The position numbers and the translations under genes were made by a program. A stretch of DNA of 64,000 nucleotides from Ianthella basta (taxonomy: Eukaryota; Porifera; Demospongiae; Verongiida; Ianthellidae). The number at the start of each line of letters is the position of its first letter. Position 1 is the stretch's first letter. Where the stretch lies: contig OZ025875.1 of the NCBI GenBank assembly GCA_964019415.1, positions 481,001 through 545,000 of the forward strand, in the 5' to 3' direction. The notes under the pieces were generated by a model. The model had not been told where the DNA came from. It worked only from the letters and a program-made list of their open reading frames with translations, and searched no databases. Shown here one piece after another: positions 51,408 to 63,347 of the stretch.

Positions 51408-53760
51408 GTTGGTTGGTTTTAGGAGTAGGAGCGTGCGTGTACCTTCAGTTTTGCAGGACATTTAATGTAAAAGCAGGAAGTATGTATGTAGCCCACAGCA
51501 GCCTGGCCATGCCCACAAAGTACCAGACAGCTTATGGGACACCTAAGCCAGCAGACAAAGCACCGCAGATTTTGGTGTAAGATAGCTATTTGTAGGCGAT
51601 GGGGGGAATATCTGAATTCAGTTCCGCAGGGCCTTGGAAGCACCAGAGTATCACAGCCCAGTCCAGCTGAACACATAGGCAATGAGCAGCTTTATCGCCA
51701 TCTTGCAACATATGTATGTATCTACAGCATATGGAGTCCTTAGTGATAGCATGCACGTAAGCTTGCAGTAGTGATGGTTTCGTGAGTCTCACTTGAGCTA
51801 TAGTATCCTAGGCAGGGAAGGGGGGTCTCTCTTGTCAGTTTTGCAGGACTACAGCACATCCAATTGGCAGCAAACGAAATGGCCACATTAGGGAAATACA
51901 AGCCACTACAGGCATCATCAGTACGTCAACAGTGTCTAGGCTATTTGTTGCGGGGGAGGGATGTACCTTCAGTTTTACAGGACTAAATGGGCAGCTAGTG
52001 GTGTGAGGATCTGATCTGAGCAAGTTTGTGCGAGAGCAACTTGGGAAGAGCCTCATTAGACAAGCAAAGAATGTAAAACCATCTTTGATTGTGCAACTTG
52101 GTGAACTCCACCTTATTCCACCTCGTCCCTTGTCTTGGTTAGTTGCATGGTGTATGGTAGGTGCATAGTGTGTTCAATTTCACTTCTAGGTGACTACAAG
52201 CACCCTATGGATATAATCCAAGAATACACTAAGCAGTTTGCGAGTTACGAGAGGTTCGCCGTAATCAGTGCTAATTGCTTCCTGTTTGGTTCATGTGAAC
52301 ACTACCTATGTGCTTTTCCGTAAGTTGTCGTAGCAATAGTGGGGGAGGGGGGTATCTGTTGTCAGTTTTACAGGACTTCACAGAAAATTCATGGTGTGGA
52401 GCAAAGCCACCGACCACTGTCAGTGCCGTTAGATGGGATACATCTGCTTCTACCCCACAAGTTGTTACCCTGTTGTGGCATCTACAGTACTGCAGCATCA
52501 GTGTGGTTAAATGTAGTAGGCAGGTTATCTGTAGGGGGAAGGGTGTGTGTATCTTCGGTTTTGCAGGAGAAGTATTGCAGAGGCAACAAAAGCATGTACA
52601 TCACACACAGCCTGGCCTTTCACCATGGAGTACCAACAGCTTACAGGACATCTAAGCCAGCAGCTTAAAGTCCCACAGATAGGAGCCCAGCCAATCTTTC
52701 AATGTACAATAGGTAGTCGTAGGCGGCGAGGGGGTATCTACCATCAGTTTCACAGGTACCAGTGGCTGTCAGGATCCAGTCCATTTGTAGGCACATGACT
52801 TTATCTCAACATCTTGGCACTGTGTATTACAGCACCTCGGCCTTGAAATGTGATTTAGCCGTAAGTGGGTTAAACTGTGTTCATGGATGTTTTAACATGC
52901 AGTAGCATTGGACTTCTTGGTTTACATCACCTGTGTGCATCTTATTTAGTTGCAAGAGTTTCATTGTTAGCTGTTAGTAGTTTTAGGCAGGGAGGGGGAT
53001 CTCTCTTGTCAGTCTTTGCAGGACTACAGCGTTTTTTTGGCGACAAGATATGGCCACAATTCAATGTGATTACAGAGTGTTAACCAATCAGTATGTACAA
53101 CGCTAGGTGTAGGAAGGAAGAGGTGTATCTTTAGTTGTGCAGGATTAAGCCAACCAGTGGTGTGAGGAGCTTTCATGCAAATCTCTTCGACGAGGCCAAT
53201 TAGGCAAGCCAGGAAAGTAAATGTATGTGGCAAAAGTTTGCATCTCCACTAGTTAGTTTTCCAGTGAATTTTTCTTTTATTCCATTGCCTTGGTTGGATT
53301 CAGTGTGTTGCATGGTGCATGGTAGGCGGAAGTGTGTGTGCTTGGCTTCACTCCCAGGTTAAATATGTACCGCAAGCAGCCAAGGGATAAAAGAGAATTC
53401 TGAGACAGTGCAAGATTCTGAGATTTGCCGGCGTCAGTGCTAAATGCTTCCTTAGGTGGGGACAGGGCGGTCTGTTGCTAATTTTACAGGTTGTAAAGAG
53501 AAATTCGCTGCTGAAGCAATCAAGCACATTTTACATGAGAATTCTGGAAAGTATTGGTGAAAACATTTGATTCTAACCCATGTTGCTTGCTGCATGATAG
53601 GTTAGTGTGGTGCATCTTGTCCATTACAGGAAGTGTAAATGGTCTGAATCAGCATTGCATGTGATAGCCATAGTTTGGACGGCGAGCGTTTGCAGTGAAA
53701 TGTGCAGTTTTGTCGTTAGGTAGCTTGTGGTGGGGAGGGAGTGCGTATCTTCACTTTTGC
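51408..53760 (+). repeat. Diverged tandem duplication of about 1.1-1.2 kb
   Basis: Segment 51408-52520 recurs at 52531-53700 with the same order of landmarks: CAGCCTGGCC..GTACCA..ACAGCTTA..CTAAGCCAGCAG (51490/52605), CTCTCTTGTCAG..GCAGGACTACAGC (51828/53001), AGTGGTGTGAGGA (51990/53155), GTTGCATGGTG.ATGGTAGG (52142/53307) and CAGTGCTAA.TGCTTCCT (52266/53434). Offsets run 1113-1184 bp. A third partial copy may begin near 53715. Confidence 0.7.
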
Positions 53761-54050
53761 AGAATTCAGATGCAACCACCTAGAGGCTGGGAGTGTATGG
53801 TGTCCTTCCTTTAAAGCTCGAGTGCATTTCTTCACATTCCAAGTATCAGTCCAGTGACTTCTTTACCTGTATCGTCCCAATTCGCATGGTGTGTTGCACA
53901 GGTACAAAATCCATTAATGTGATTTGGTGTTTGCTCGAATTGAAATTGCCGTTGGTTGGATGTGTGTGTGGCAAAGGGGAGGGGGGTCTCTATCACTGCA
54001 GGAGTGAACAGGTGTTCCAGAGCTAAGATGAAGGAATAAGATAAAATTGA

Positions 54051-55136
54051 ATCCAGTGTGAAATTCATTGTGCAAAGGGGTGTCGTATTGCTTGCAAGAT
54101 TGTGACAATTGCTCAGTGGCTAAAATGCAAAAAAAAATGGCAAGGTTTTTGTGTGGCTAATATAAGAATGTGTAAGAGTGTTGATGCAAGTGTGTGCACA
54201 TAATTTCTTGTCCATTTTTCATATGCGTGACGTACAGTGTGCAATATATGGAATGTGCTTTGTTTTGTGCCGTTTTACGTAAATCGTGGATTTGTTTGGT
54301 TTGGAGAAGTGATGTGATCTTGTCGGAGTTTTGCTTGTGCATAAGGAGTGTGTTATCTCGTAACATTTTATGAATGTCGTGTTGGTGTTTGAATCATATG
54401 GAGTGGAGTATGGTAATGGTCGTTATGCTGTAATGAGATGGTTTACAAATTGCATATTGGTTGATATTGGACAGCTTCACCTTGTCACTACTGTTGTGTG
54501 TTGGTCTGTAGCGCATGCTTGAGAATTTGCTGAGGTAATTGTAAAAATCGTGTGTTTCAGTTGCTTGTAACGGATGAAGGTGCAGTATGTGTTGTGGACT
54601 TGCCTCCTATGCACACACATCATTCACCAGGACTATGTCGTCATGGGGAGAATAACGAATGTAATCAATGCTATCGGCTGTGTAAGATTGGAAATGTGGA
54701 AAATTTGTTCGCAATGCCAACCATACCAACCTCAAATTGTTCGTGTCAGCTGTACTACAAGGTATATGTTGCAACCATGCGTATGCCGCAGTGTATGTCC
54801 CTCCTGCATGCACACATGCACAGCCATGCATCAGGGCCGGCCGCGTAAAGTAATGCAAGGCATCTGAAAGAGCAAACCAGCCTCCAGTCTACTTATCTTC
54901 GCTAAAAGGCTATAAAAGCATTACCTTCCAAGTTATCATCATGCATCCATGCTGAGTATGGGTAGAGCTATTGTGAGTGCACAGTGATGTGAAATGCAGT
55001 TGATACCATATCACAGATTGGCTTTATAATTGTGGTAGCTTGTTGGTAGGTATGCGTTGTTCCATCTCCCAAAGGCATACACTCCTATCTCTAGCCAACA
55101 TGAAAGCCCTCAGCACTACAGCAGAGTGTCAGTAGA
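54051..55136. other. Gene-poor stretch, no convincing feature
   Basis: AT-rich to neutral sequence. Two overlapping open frames of about 98 codons at 54552-54867 are rich in Cys and Met but show no splice context, codon pattern or recognisable motif; treated as non-coding. Confidence 0.4.
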
Positions 55137-56320
55137 ATGTCGCCCCCTTGACTGCATGAAGCGGAGTGGGATGGATAGCTAACAGCAAAAAAAAGAGTAG
55201 GACAGCTAGCTTACAGCGAGGGAGAGAGTGGAGCGGATAGCTAACGGCACGGCGAGAAGAGAGAATAGGACGGATAGTTAACGGTGAAAAGAGAGAATGG
55301 GACAGATAGCTAACCTCGAGAAGAGAGAATAGGATAGATAGCTAATGGCGAGAAGCGAGAGCGAGTAGGACAGACAGCAAGGAGAGAAGACGGATAGCTA
55401 ATGGCGGGAAGAGGGAAAGAGTAGGATGGATAGCTAACAGCGAGGAAGAGAGAGTAGGATAGATACATAGTTAACAGCGAGAAGAGAATAGGACAGATAG
55501 TTAACAGCAAGAAAGAGTAAGACTGATAGCGAGAAGCGAGTAAGACGGATAGCTAACGGCGAGATGAGAGAATAGGATAGATAGTTAACTGCGAGAAAGA
55601 GAATAGGATGGATAGCTAACAATGAGAGGAGAGCGAGCGAGTAGGACTGACAGCAAGGAGAGAAGATGGATAGCTAATGGCGGGAAGAGGAAAGAGTAGG
55701 ACAGATAGCTAACAGCGAGAAGCGAGTAAGACGGATAGCTAACAGCGAGAAGAGAGAATAGGACAGATAGTTAACGGCGAGAAGAGAGAATAGGACAGAT
55801 AGTTAATGGCGAGAAGAGAGTAAGACGGATAGTAGGACAGATAGCTTACGGCGAGAAGAGAGAATAGGACAGATAGCTAACGGCGAGAAGAGAGTAAGAC
55901 GGATAGCTAACAGCGAGAAGAGAGAATAGGACAGATAGTTAACGGCGAGAAGAGAGAATAGGACAGATAGTTAACGGCGAGAAGGGAGTAAGACGGATAG
56001 TAGGATAGATAGCTTACGGCGAGAAGAGAGAGTAGGATGGATAGCTAACGACGAGAGGAGAGCGAGCGAGTAGGACTGACAGCAAGGAGAGAAGATGGAT
56101 AGCTAATGGCGGGAAGAGGAAAGAGTAGGATGGATAGCTAATAGCGAGAAGCGAGTAAGACGGATAGCTAACAGCGAGAAGAGAGAACAGGACAGATAAT
56201 AGGACAGATAGCTAACAGCGAGAAGAGAGTAAGACGGATAGTAGGACAGATAGCTTACGGCAAGAAGAGAAAGTAGGATGGATAGCTAACGGCAAGAAGA
56301 GAGAAAGTAGGACAGATAGA
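55137..56320. repeat. 33-bp GATAG-rich minisatellite with higher-order structure
   Basis: About 35 tandem copies of a unit close to GACAGATAGCTAACGGCGAG plus AAGAGAGAATAG, drifting by substitution and small deletions. A composite block (GAGCGAGCGAGTAGGACTGA then CAGCAAGGAGAGAAGA) recurs near 55345, 55630 and 56066, which indicates expansion of multi-unit blocks. Confidence 0.85.
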
Positions 56321-56681
56321 AGCTCCAGCATGTAATACATATACTTGTGTACTGCGTGTAAATATGTAGGAGGGGAGTTTTTTTGTAAGTCCTGTAGACT
56401 GCTCGAGAGCAGTAGGTTAGCAATAGCATCTCCCCTGTGCATGTCCATGGGGCACGCTGCACCCTCAGGTCCTCGTCCTGTGCCCTGGAGCTGGTCACCG
56501 TGGCAACACGAGACCAGTACCGAGAGGGGTGCTTTGCATGTATGTTTGCTGTACACCATGATAAACCAAAGTGCCCAGATATTCTGGGACCTGAATAATT
56601 ATATTATTTGTATCTTAACTATAAGAGTCTATACTTAATGACGAATATAATAATTTGTAGCACGCTAGTACTACTGTACAT
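56321..56681. other. Intergenic stretch downstream of PLBD
   Basis: Unique sequence between the minisatellite and the PLBD stop codon. Short open frames here lack support; it likely includes the PLBD 3' UTR. Confidence 0.4.
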
Positions 56682-59656
56682 TTAGTTGTTAAAGTTGATC
56701 ATGACAGGCTGAAAGTTGAACTCATCAGGATGTCCTTTGGGCCTTGCCCACTCGGTGTTGGACCATTTGAAGGGGGGTAACTCCTGGTGGGTGGGACCAC
56801 TGGTTGCCATGACGGTGAAATTCTTAAAGAACTCGTAGTTCACCACCTATAAACACAGGAGACAGCAGTGTTGGTATGTTACTGAGGGAGACTTGTGCAG
56901 AAAACAGTTGTGTGTAAATGACACACTAATTGCCCAATAATCCAATTAAACCTTGCCAGCTTGCCTAGAAAATGCTAGTAATGGTAGGTAGGTAGCCATG
57001 GTAACAATTGCCCATGGTTTGGGAGTACTGCCTGTATTTGGGTCATACAAACCTTGTTGTCTGTGCCGCCATGGCAACGGTGCCCCAGTGCACCAAACGG
57101 GTATGTTCCGTTAACTGGGTTGAGGTCACAGCGGGCACTGATACCGTTTTCACCCGAGTAGGGTGGTGTGCAGTTACAAGCAGCCAGTGGATCATTCATG
57201 AAGTCATTGTACCTGCATTGGCCAAGCATTGGGGTGCATGGTAATTCAATCTCAGTAGACCACAGACCCCACCCACACCAAACCCTCAGTAGACACACAT
57301 CCTCCCATACAAAACCCTCAGTAGACATGTCCTCCCACACCAAACCCTCAGTAGACACAAGTCCATCCACACCAAACCCTCAGTAGACACACGTCCTCCC
57401 AGACCAAACCCTCAGTAGACACACGTCCTCCCACACCAAACCCTCAGTAGACCACAGACCCCACCCACACCAAACCCTCAGACACACATCCCCCACACCA
57501 AACCCTCAGTAGACACATGTCCTCCCACACCAAACCCTCAGTAGACACATGTCCCCCACACCAAACCCTCAGTAGACAGATGTGCTCACCTCATGAGTTT
57601 GATGACACCATCCATGTTCACTGCCTTGCTCTGGTCCCTAGCATAGATAAGAGCCCGGGGGCTTCCATAATGGGTGAACCAGAGGCCATACTTGGCAGCA
57701 GCATCAGCAAAGCCACTTGCTTCATAAATGTCTGGGAAGTACCTGAGTGCAGGAGGAGGGGGAGGCAGGGGGGGGGGGGGGGGGGGGGCAGGGATTAGTC
57801 TCAGACTCGCCATTCTTCAGTCAGCACTGAAACGTCATGCTGGAAACCCACTCATTGCAGATTCGTGCGTGCACACAAGTATCAACACACACTGCTGCAC
57901 TCACATACGCTCACCTACTTCCACCCACTCACCCAACACACCACACACTCACGGGATGTTAAAGCTGCCCCAGTACTTCTCCTGTTGCAGGTAAGCCGAC
58001 ATGTCCCTGTACTCCACCTTGTTAGGAATCTGCTCAAGAACATAAAATGTGCCAGCCTTTAAGTGAGGGCTCCGAGGCTGGAACTTGTTGTAGTCTGCAA
58101 TCATCCACTGGTTGTTGTAAGTCCCACTGTTGTACACCTCAAATATCTGACACCAGTCCTCGGCTGTCAGAGCCAACCGGTTGGCCACGACACTTCGAAC
58201 TCCTTCCAATACTGACTCAGGCACGACGTACTTCCACAGGTCACTGTTCATGTTGCCGTTAGTGGTCTCCATGGTTGCCAGGCCAGAGCTGAGCACATAG
58301 AAGTCGTCTCCACTCATGAGTATCCCTGGATACGAGGAGAAGCTCTGATTGGCTGCTGGCACTGTTGTCTGCTGGGAAGGTGTCACGAGGAAGGGTAGAT
58401 CGTAACGCTTGTACACTCGTAGCATGCTCTGGTAGACATCCCAAGTATCGTGGGTGAAGAAGAGGTCTGCATTGTTCAGGGCAAGCTTGACCAGCGCAGA
58501 ACAGGAGCCCGAGCCAAACACACCATTAGTCTGTCCACCTCCCAAAACAGCCTCCAGTGCCTCCAAATCACCGGCATACTGAAGCAGCCTGAAGGAATGG
58601 AAGAGGAGTGTATTGTTGTTGCTGGCTTGGTGTAGAATCAATGTACCCAATGAACGGAGATTGTCGTGCTAAAGGCAATAGGTGGCAGTTGAAGCACTCA
58701 CTTGAAACCAAAATCTGATATTGCCGGCTGCTCTGAGGAAGAAGCATAGCCATCCACTAGACCTGCCAACTGGTCATAGAACAAGCTTACCTGAGAGAGG
58801 ACAGAGGTCACACTATTCAATCCCATCACACCTTGTGCCACTCCTACCACACCTCGTGTAACTTCTACCACACCTTGTGTAACTTCTACCACACCTTGTG
58901 TCACTCCTACCACACCTCATGTCACTCCTACCACACCTCATGTCACTCCTACCACACCTCATGTCACTCCTACCACACTTCATGTCTCCCACCGCATCAT
59001 GTCACACCACATCACTGTAAAGCAGAGCACACCACACAGCAGTATGCCATACACTTGCCTGGAACCAGTATGGGTCATCTTTGTTCTTTGCAATCTGCTG
59101 TTTCAACCAGTTAGTGTTGTTGTCAAGAAACTCCATCAAGTTGGTGCAGTATTTGGAAGGTTTCTCACAGTAGCCTGCATAGGTGTTCTGCCAGTGCATG
59201 GAGATGTAAGGCGCAGTTGTGAAACCTTCAACAAACCCAGCAGCGTAGGCCAGTGCTGAGGAGTTGATCTGACTCGTCAATTCGCCGTACACATACAACT
59301 CCATCCAACTAAAAGATTGACAAAAGCACCAATCATATTTTTATAAATAGCAACGTGACGTTTCGAACTACTTGGAGAATTTAATAGCAGTAGCAGTATT
59401 AGCAGAAGCAAAAGTAGCTCACAACTGCACAAGTCGCTCACCCCGTTGACGCGTATAGAGAAGGGTCGAACCAGGCCTGGACCGGAGACACGTCCCCTTG
59501 TTCCAACAGTGGACGCTTTGTTGCTCCATCCAGCTCCACAACGCGGTGATTTCCATCACGGGCCACGATAACACCATAATACTTCCTCTCCGCACACACG
59601 GAAATCAACTGAAAGGACAAACAAACGCAGAAGCAAAGGAAAACAGATGACGCCAT
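56682..59656 (-). CDS. PLBD2: Phospholipase B-like protein (lysosomal Ntn hydrolase)
   Basis: Lysosomal or secreted lipase/amidase of the phospholipase B-like family. Start MASSVFLCFCVCLSFQLISV (signal peptide) at 59656. Exons (leftwards) include 59442-59656, 59055-59308 (AAGFVEGFTTAPYISMHWQN), 58703-58792, 57957-58590, 57590-57745 (YGLWFTHYGSPRALIYARDQ), 57050-57215 (GENGISARCDLNPVNGTYPF, HRCHGGTDNK) and 56682-56846, ending FQPVMINFNN. The autoprocessing cysteine is in GSGSCSALVKL (about 58481-58515), with DTWDVYQSMLRVYKRYDLPF and SGTYNNQWMIADY further on, both family hallmarks. The GENxISARxDLNPxNG block is closer to PLBD2 than PLBD1, so the paralogue call is moderate. Introns carry two minisatellites and a poly-G run. 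Divergent from the GTPBP8 gene. Confidence 0.85.
57266..57592. repeat. 31-33-bp minisatellite in a PLBD intron
   Basis: About ten copies of CACCAAACCCTCAGTAGACA plus a variable CATGTCCTCCCA tail. Unit lengths drift. Confidence 0.85.
57767..57789. repeat. Poly-G run
   Basis: About 21 consecutive G in a PLBD intron. Confidence 0.85.
58830..58985. repeat. 21-bp minisatellite in a PLBD intron
   Basis: About seven copies of TCACTCCTACCACACCTCAT plus G, the same unit as at 35574-36005 in DNHD1, with a TAACTTCTACCACACCTTGTG variant at the left. Confidence 0.85.
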
Positions 59657-59797
59657 TTTGTCTTGATTTCGCAATAAAATTAATGTCCTCCTGGCCTGCT
59701 GTACACTTTGTCAGTACCATCTCTTTGCCAATGCGTCTGGTACCTACCTAGGGGCATGCGAAGCTGAAGGGCGATTGTGATTGCATGGAAGTCAAAG

Positions 59798-61559
<1,762 letters not shown>

Positions 61560-62261
61560 CTACTGTGAGCAAATGCATCATGTACTGGTTGTATAGAGTG
61601 GAGAGGAGAATTGTTCCACTGGGTCTTGAGTTCTGGGTACTTACAATTCCCTTTGGACAGTTTGGGACAGGCTAGACCTGGTTAGCAATGTGTTCTTATT
61701 TCAGAGGTAGATTTATACACATCTCTATGTAGTTGGGACAGTATAGGTGAAGTCATTGCTAGAGAGGTGCCCCACATCAGGGTGGCTTACAAAGGGATTG
61801 ACTGCATATAATATACATGCCCTTACTGCAATGTACTCCATTGGCCTCTGTTGGAATTTCACTCAGTGTGAAGGCCAACACTGGTATCAACCTTCTACAG
61901 TGCTATTTGCTCAGCAATGCCGGGTTGCTGCGTCCAGGCATGCATCCAATCAGATTACACCATCAGTCAATTGAAGAGTCAAGGTAGCTACTAACGGCTG
62001 CATGTACATTTAGACTCATCTGCAATGTATTGGTCATCTTTTTGCAGCAATTTTGCTGAATGTGATCCAAATTTTGCACTCTCCAGACAATGCCATGTAA
62101 ATGTGAGGTATAGTGACTGTTTGAGAACTGCTTTTTAATACACAGCCATCCACTGCATTCAATTGCATTCAGCCACACTGTGGGTCTCTGTACCTTATAT
62201 ATATATATTTTGGACACAATATCAGGTTGACATTACATACATTTAACATATTTAGTAATAC

Positions 62262-62345
62262 CATACTCAAGTGTGATGCATAAGTGGTATCCACCCGAGG
62301 CCAAAGGCAATTTCATTCATCACACCAGATATCACCTGGTTGCCA
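62262..62345. repeat. Fold-back-like dispersed repeat
   Basis: CTCAAGTGTGATGCATAAGT..CCACCCGAGGCCAAAGGCAATTTC..CATCACACCAG has GTGATG/CATCAC inverted ends and a GAGGCC core, in the style of a small non-autonomous element. Only one copy was noticed here. Confidence 0.3.
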
Positions 62346-62452
62346 TGATAATGTGATATATTAAGCCACAGTGTACAAAAATGAAGCAAGGAGAATACAT
62401 CACAGAATACATTACATGTGACAAATTTAATAATCCACCATTGAACAGGCAG

Positions 62453-62453
<1 letters not shown>

Positions 62454-62526
<73 letters not shown>
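62454..62526. repeat. (CA)n microsatellite
   Basis: About 36 units downstream of the membrane coiled-coil gene. Confidence 0.95.
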
Positions 62527-62528
<2 letters not shown>

Positions 62529-62613
62529 CAGTGCTGGAGCCTGCAAGAGTACATGGACATCTCACATACATCAAGAACATGGACACGCCAATGACACACT
62601 AGACCCCGCATTG

Positions 62614-63297
62614 CTATGTGTCCACCTTCTCCAACAGCCCAACACCACAGCCAGCTTGTACTAACTGCACTTTCAAGTCCTTTATTTGCTGCTTGCATTC
62701 CTCCACCTCCTTCTCGCGACTGGTAACCTTATCTCTCCACTGTTTGGTCAACATCTCGAAATTCTTGTTATTGCTGTCTGTGCGAACCAGTTTGGTCTTG
62801 GCGTCCTGGACGTCTCCCTTTAGCCCACCAACCTCCATTAAGCAGGTGATCACGCTATGCTTCTTCCCCATCAATATTACAGCACTCTGGTTTTTCTTGA
62901 GGACCGACGTCCAATCGTTGCACACACTGAGCTCCTCTGCAAGACGGTCCAAGTCCTTGTACAATTGCTGCTCCGTCTCGCGATGCTCCTGCTTGAACAG
63001 TTCGATCTGTTCTCTTCCGTTCGACCTCACACGATCCAGAGAATCGCTGGTAGAGAGTATTCTATCCTCCAGAATGTGCACCTCCCGCATGTACGCTTTA
63101 GTTGCTGCTCGCGTCGGTTTGATCAAGCTGTGGAAAAAGTCAATTTCTCTCTCCAACCTTGAGGTTAACCCCTGCAGTGATGCCAGCTCCAACCTGAGGT
63201 TTCTCGCATGCAAGATGAGAAACGATATTGCCCACACGGCAAGAACGAAGCCTGCAGCCTCCGTCCAGCGCCCTAGAACGGGAGGCCGTGTTCTCAT
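62614..63297 (-). CDS. Small membrane-anchored coiled-coil protein, unrecognised
   Basis: Single-exon protein of 227 residues. From MRTRPPVLGRWTEA there is one hydrophobic segment (GFVLAVWAISFLIL, residues about 15-28), then a heptad-rich coiled coil to the end (e.g. REIDFFHSL, REQIELFKQEHRETEQQLYK, KEVEECKQQIKDLKVQ), finishing GVGLLEKVDT. The layout suggests a signal-anchored protein with a long coiled domain. The start at 63297 puts the anchor at the N-terminus; the frame stays open to 63387 and an upstream start would add 30 residues. Only 50 bp separate this start from the divergent gene at 63348. No family identified. Confidence 0.6.
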   Translation of the reverse strand: MRTRPPVLGRWTEAAGFVLAVWAISFLILHARNLRLELASLQGLTSRLEREIDFFHSLIKPTRAATKAYMREVHILEDRILSTSDSLDRVRSNGREQIELFKQEHRETEQQLYKDLDRLAEELSVCNDWTSVLKKNQSAVILMGKKHSVITCLMEVGGLKGDVQDAKTKLVRTDSNNKNFEMLTKQWRDKVTSREKEVEECKQQIKDLKVQLVQAGCGVGLLEKVDT

Positions 63298-63347
63298 GTC
63301 CTTTCTTTGTTTGCAGACCACGTGACAACACGTGACTGTAAGAGAAA
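63298..63347. promoter_or_regulatory. Bidirectional promoter or 5' UTR overlap
   Basis: Only 50 bp lie between two divergent start codons, with CACGTGACAACACGTGAC (two E-box CACGTG motifs, about 63319-63336). The transcripts probably overlap at their 5' ends. Confidence 0.45.

Larger units (their letters stand above)
49577..54050 (+). ncRNA. Probable spliced non-coding locus with ultrashort intron-like cassettes
   Basis: At least 18 cassettes of 29-51 nt look like GT-AG introns, starting near 51044, 51187, 51285, 51408, 51592, 51803, 51947, 52157, 52324, 52531, 52713, 52973, 53107, 53322, 53456, 53601, 53715 and 53951. The typical form is GTAGG or GTTAG, a run of G, TATCT or TCTCT, then TCAGTTTTGCAG followed by GA. 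Intervening segments are 54-217 nt; the one translated (51081-51186) is closed in all three frames, and the longest ORFs here are under 120 codons and incoherent. Cassettes 51408-52324 are duplicated at 52531-53456. Transcription is inferred from the upstream promoter and splice-like grammar. Alternatives: decayed tandem repeat, host of small RNAs, or a degenerate LTR element. Confidence 0.35.
61560..62613. other. Intergenic stretch between GTPBP8 and the membrane coiled-coil gene
   Basis: AT-rich; contains TATATA stretches, a fold-back-like repeat (62262-62340), an X-box-like GTTGCCATGATAAT (62339-62352) and a 72-bp (CA)n tract. It may hide the last GTPBP8 exon. Confidence 0.45.

Noticed and set aside
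54552-54867. Two overlapping ~98-codon Cys/Met-rich ORFs
   Set aside because: No splice signals, homology or codon bias; overlapping open frames of this length are expected in this sequence.
57266-57592. Direct repeats with variable spacer-like parts resembling a CRISPR array
   Set aside because: Eukaryotic intron; unit lengths drift and there are no unique spacers, so this is an ordinary minisatellite.
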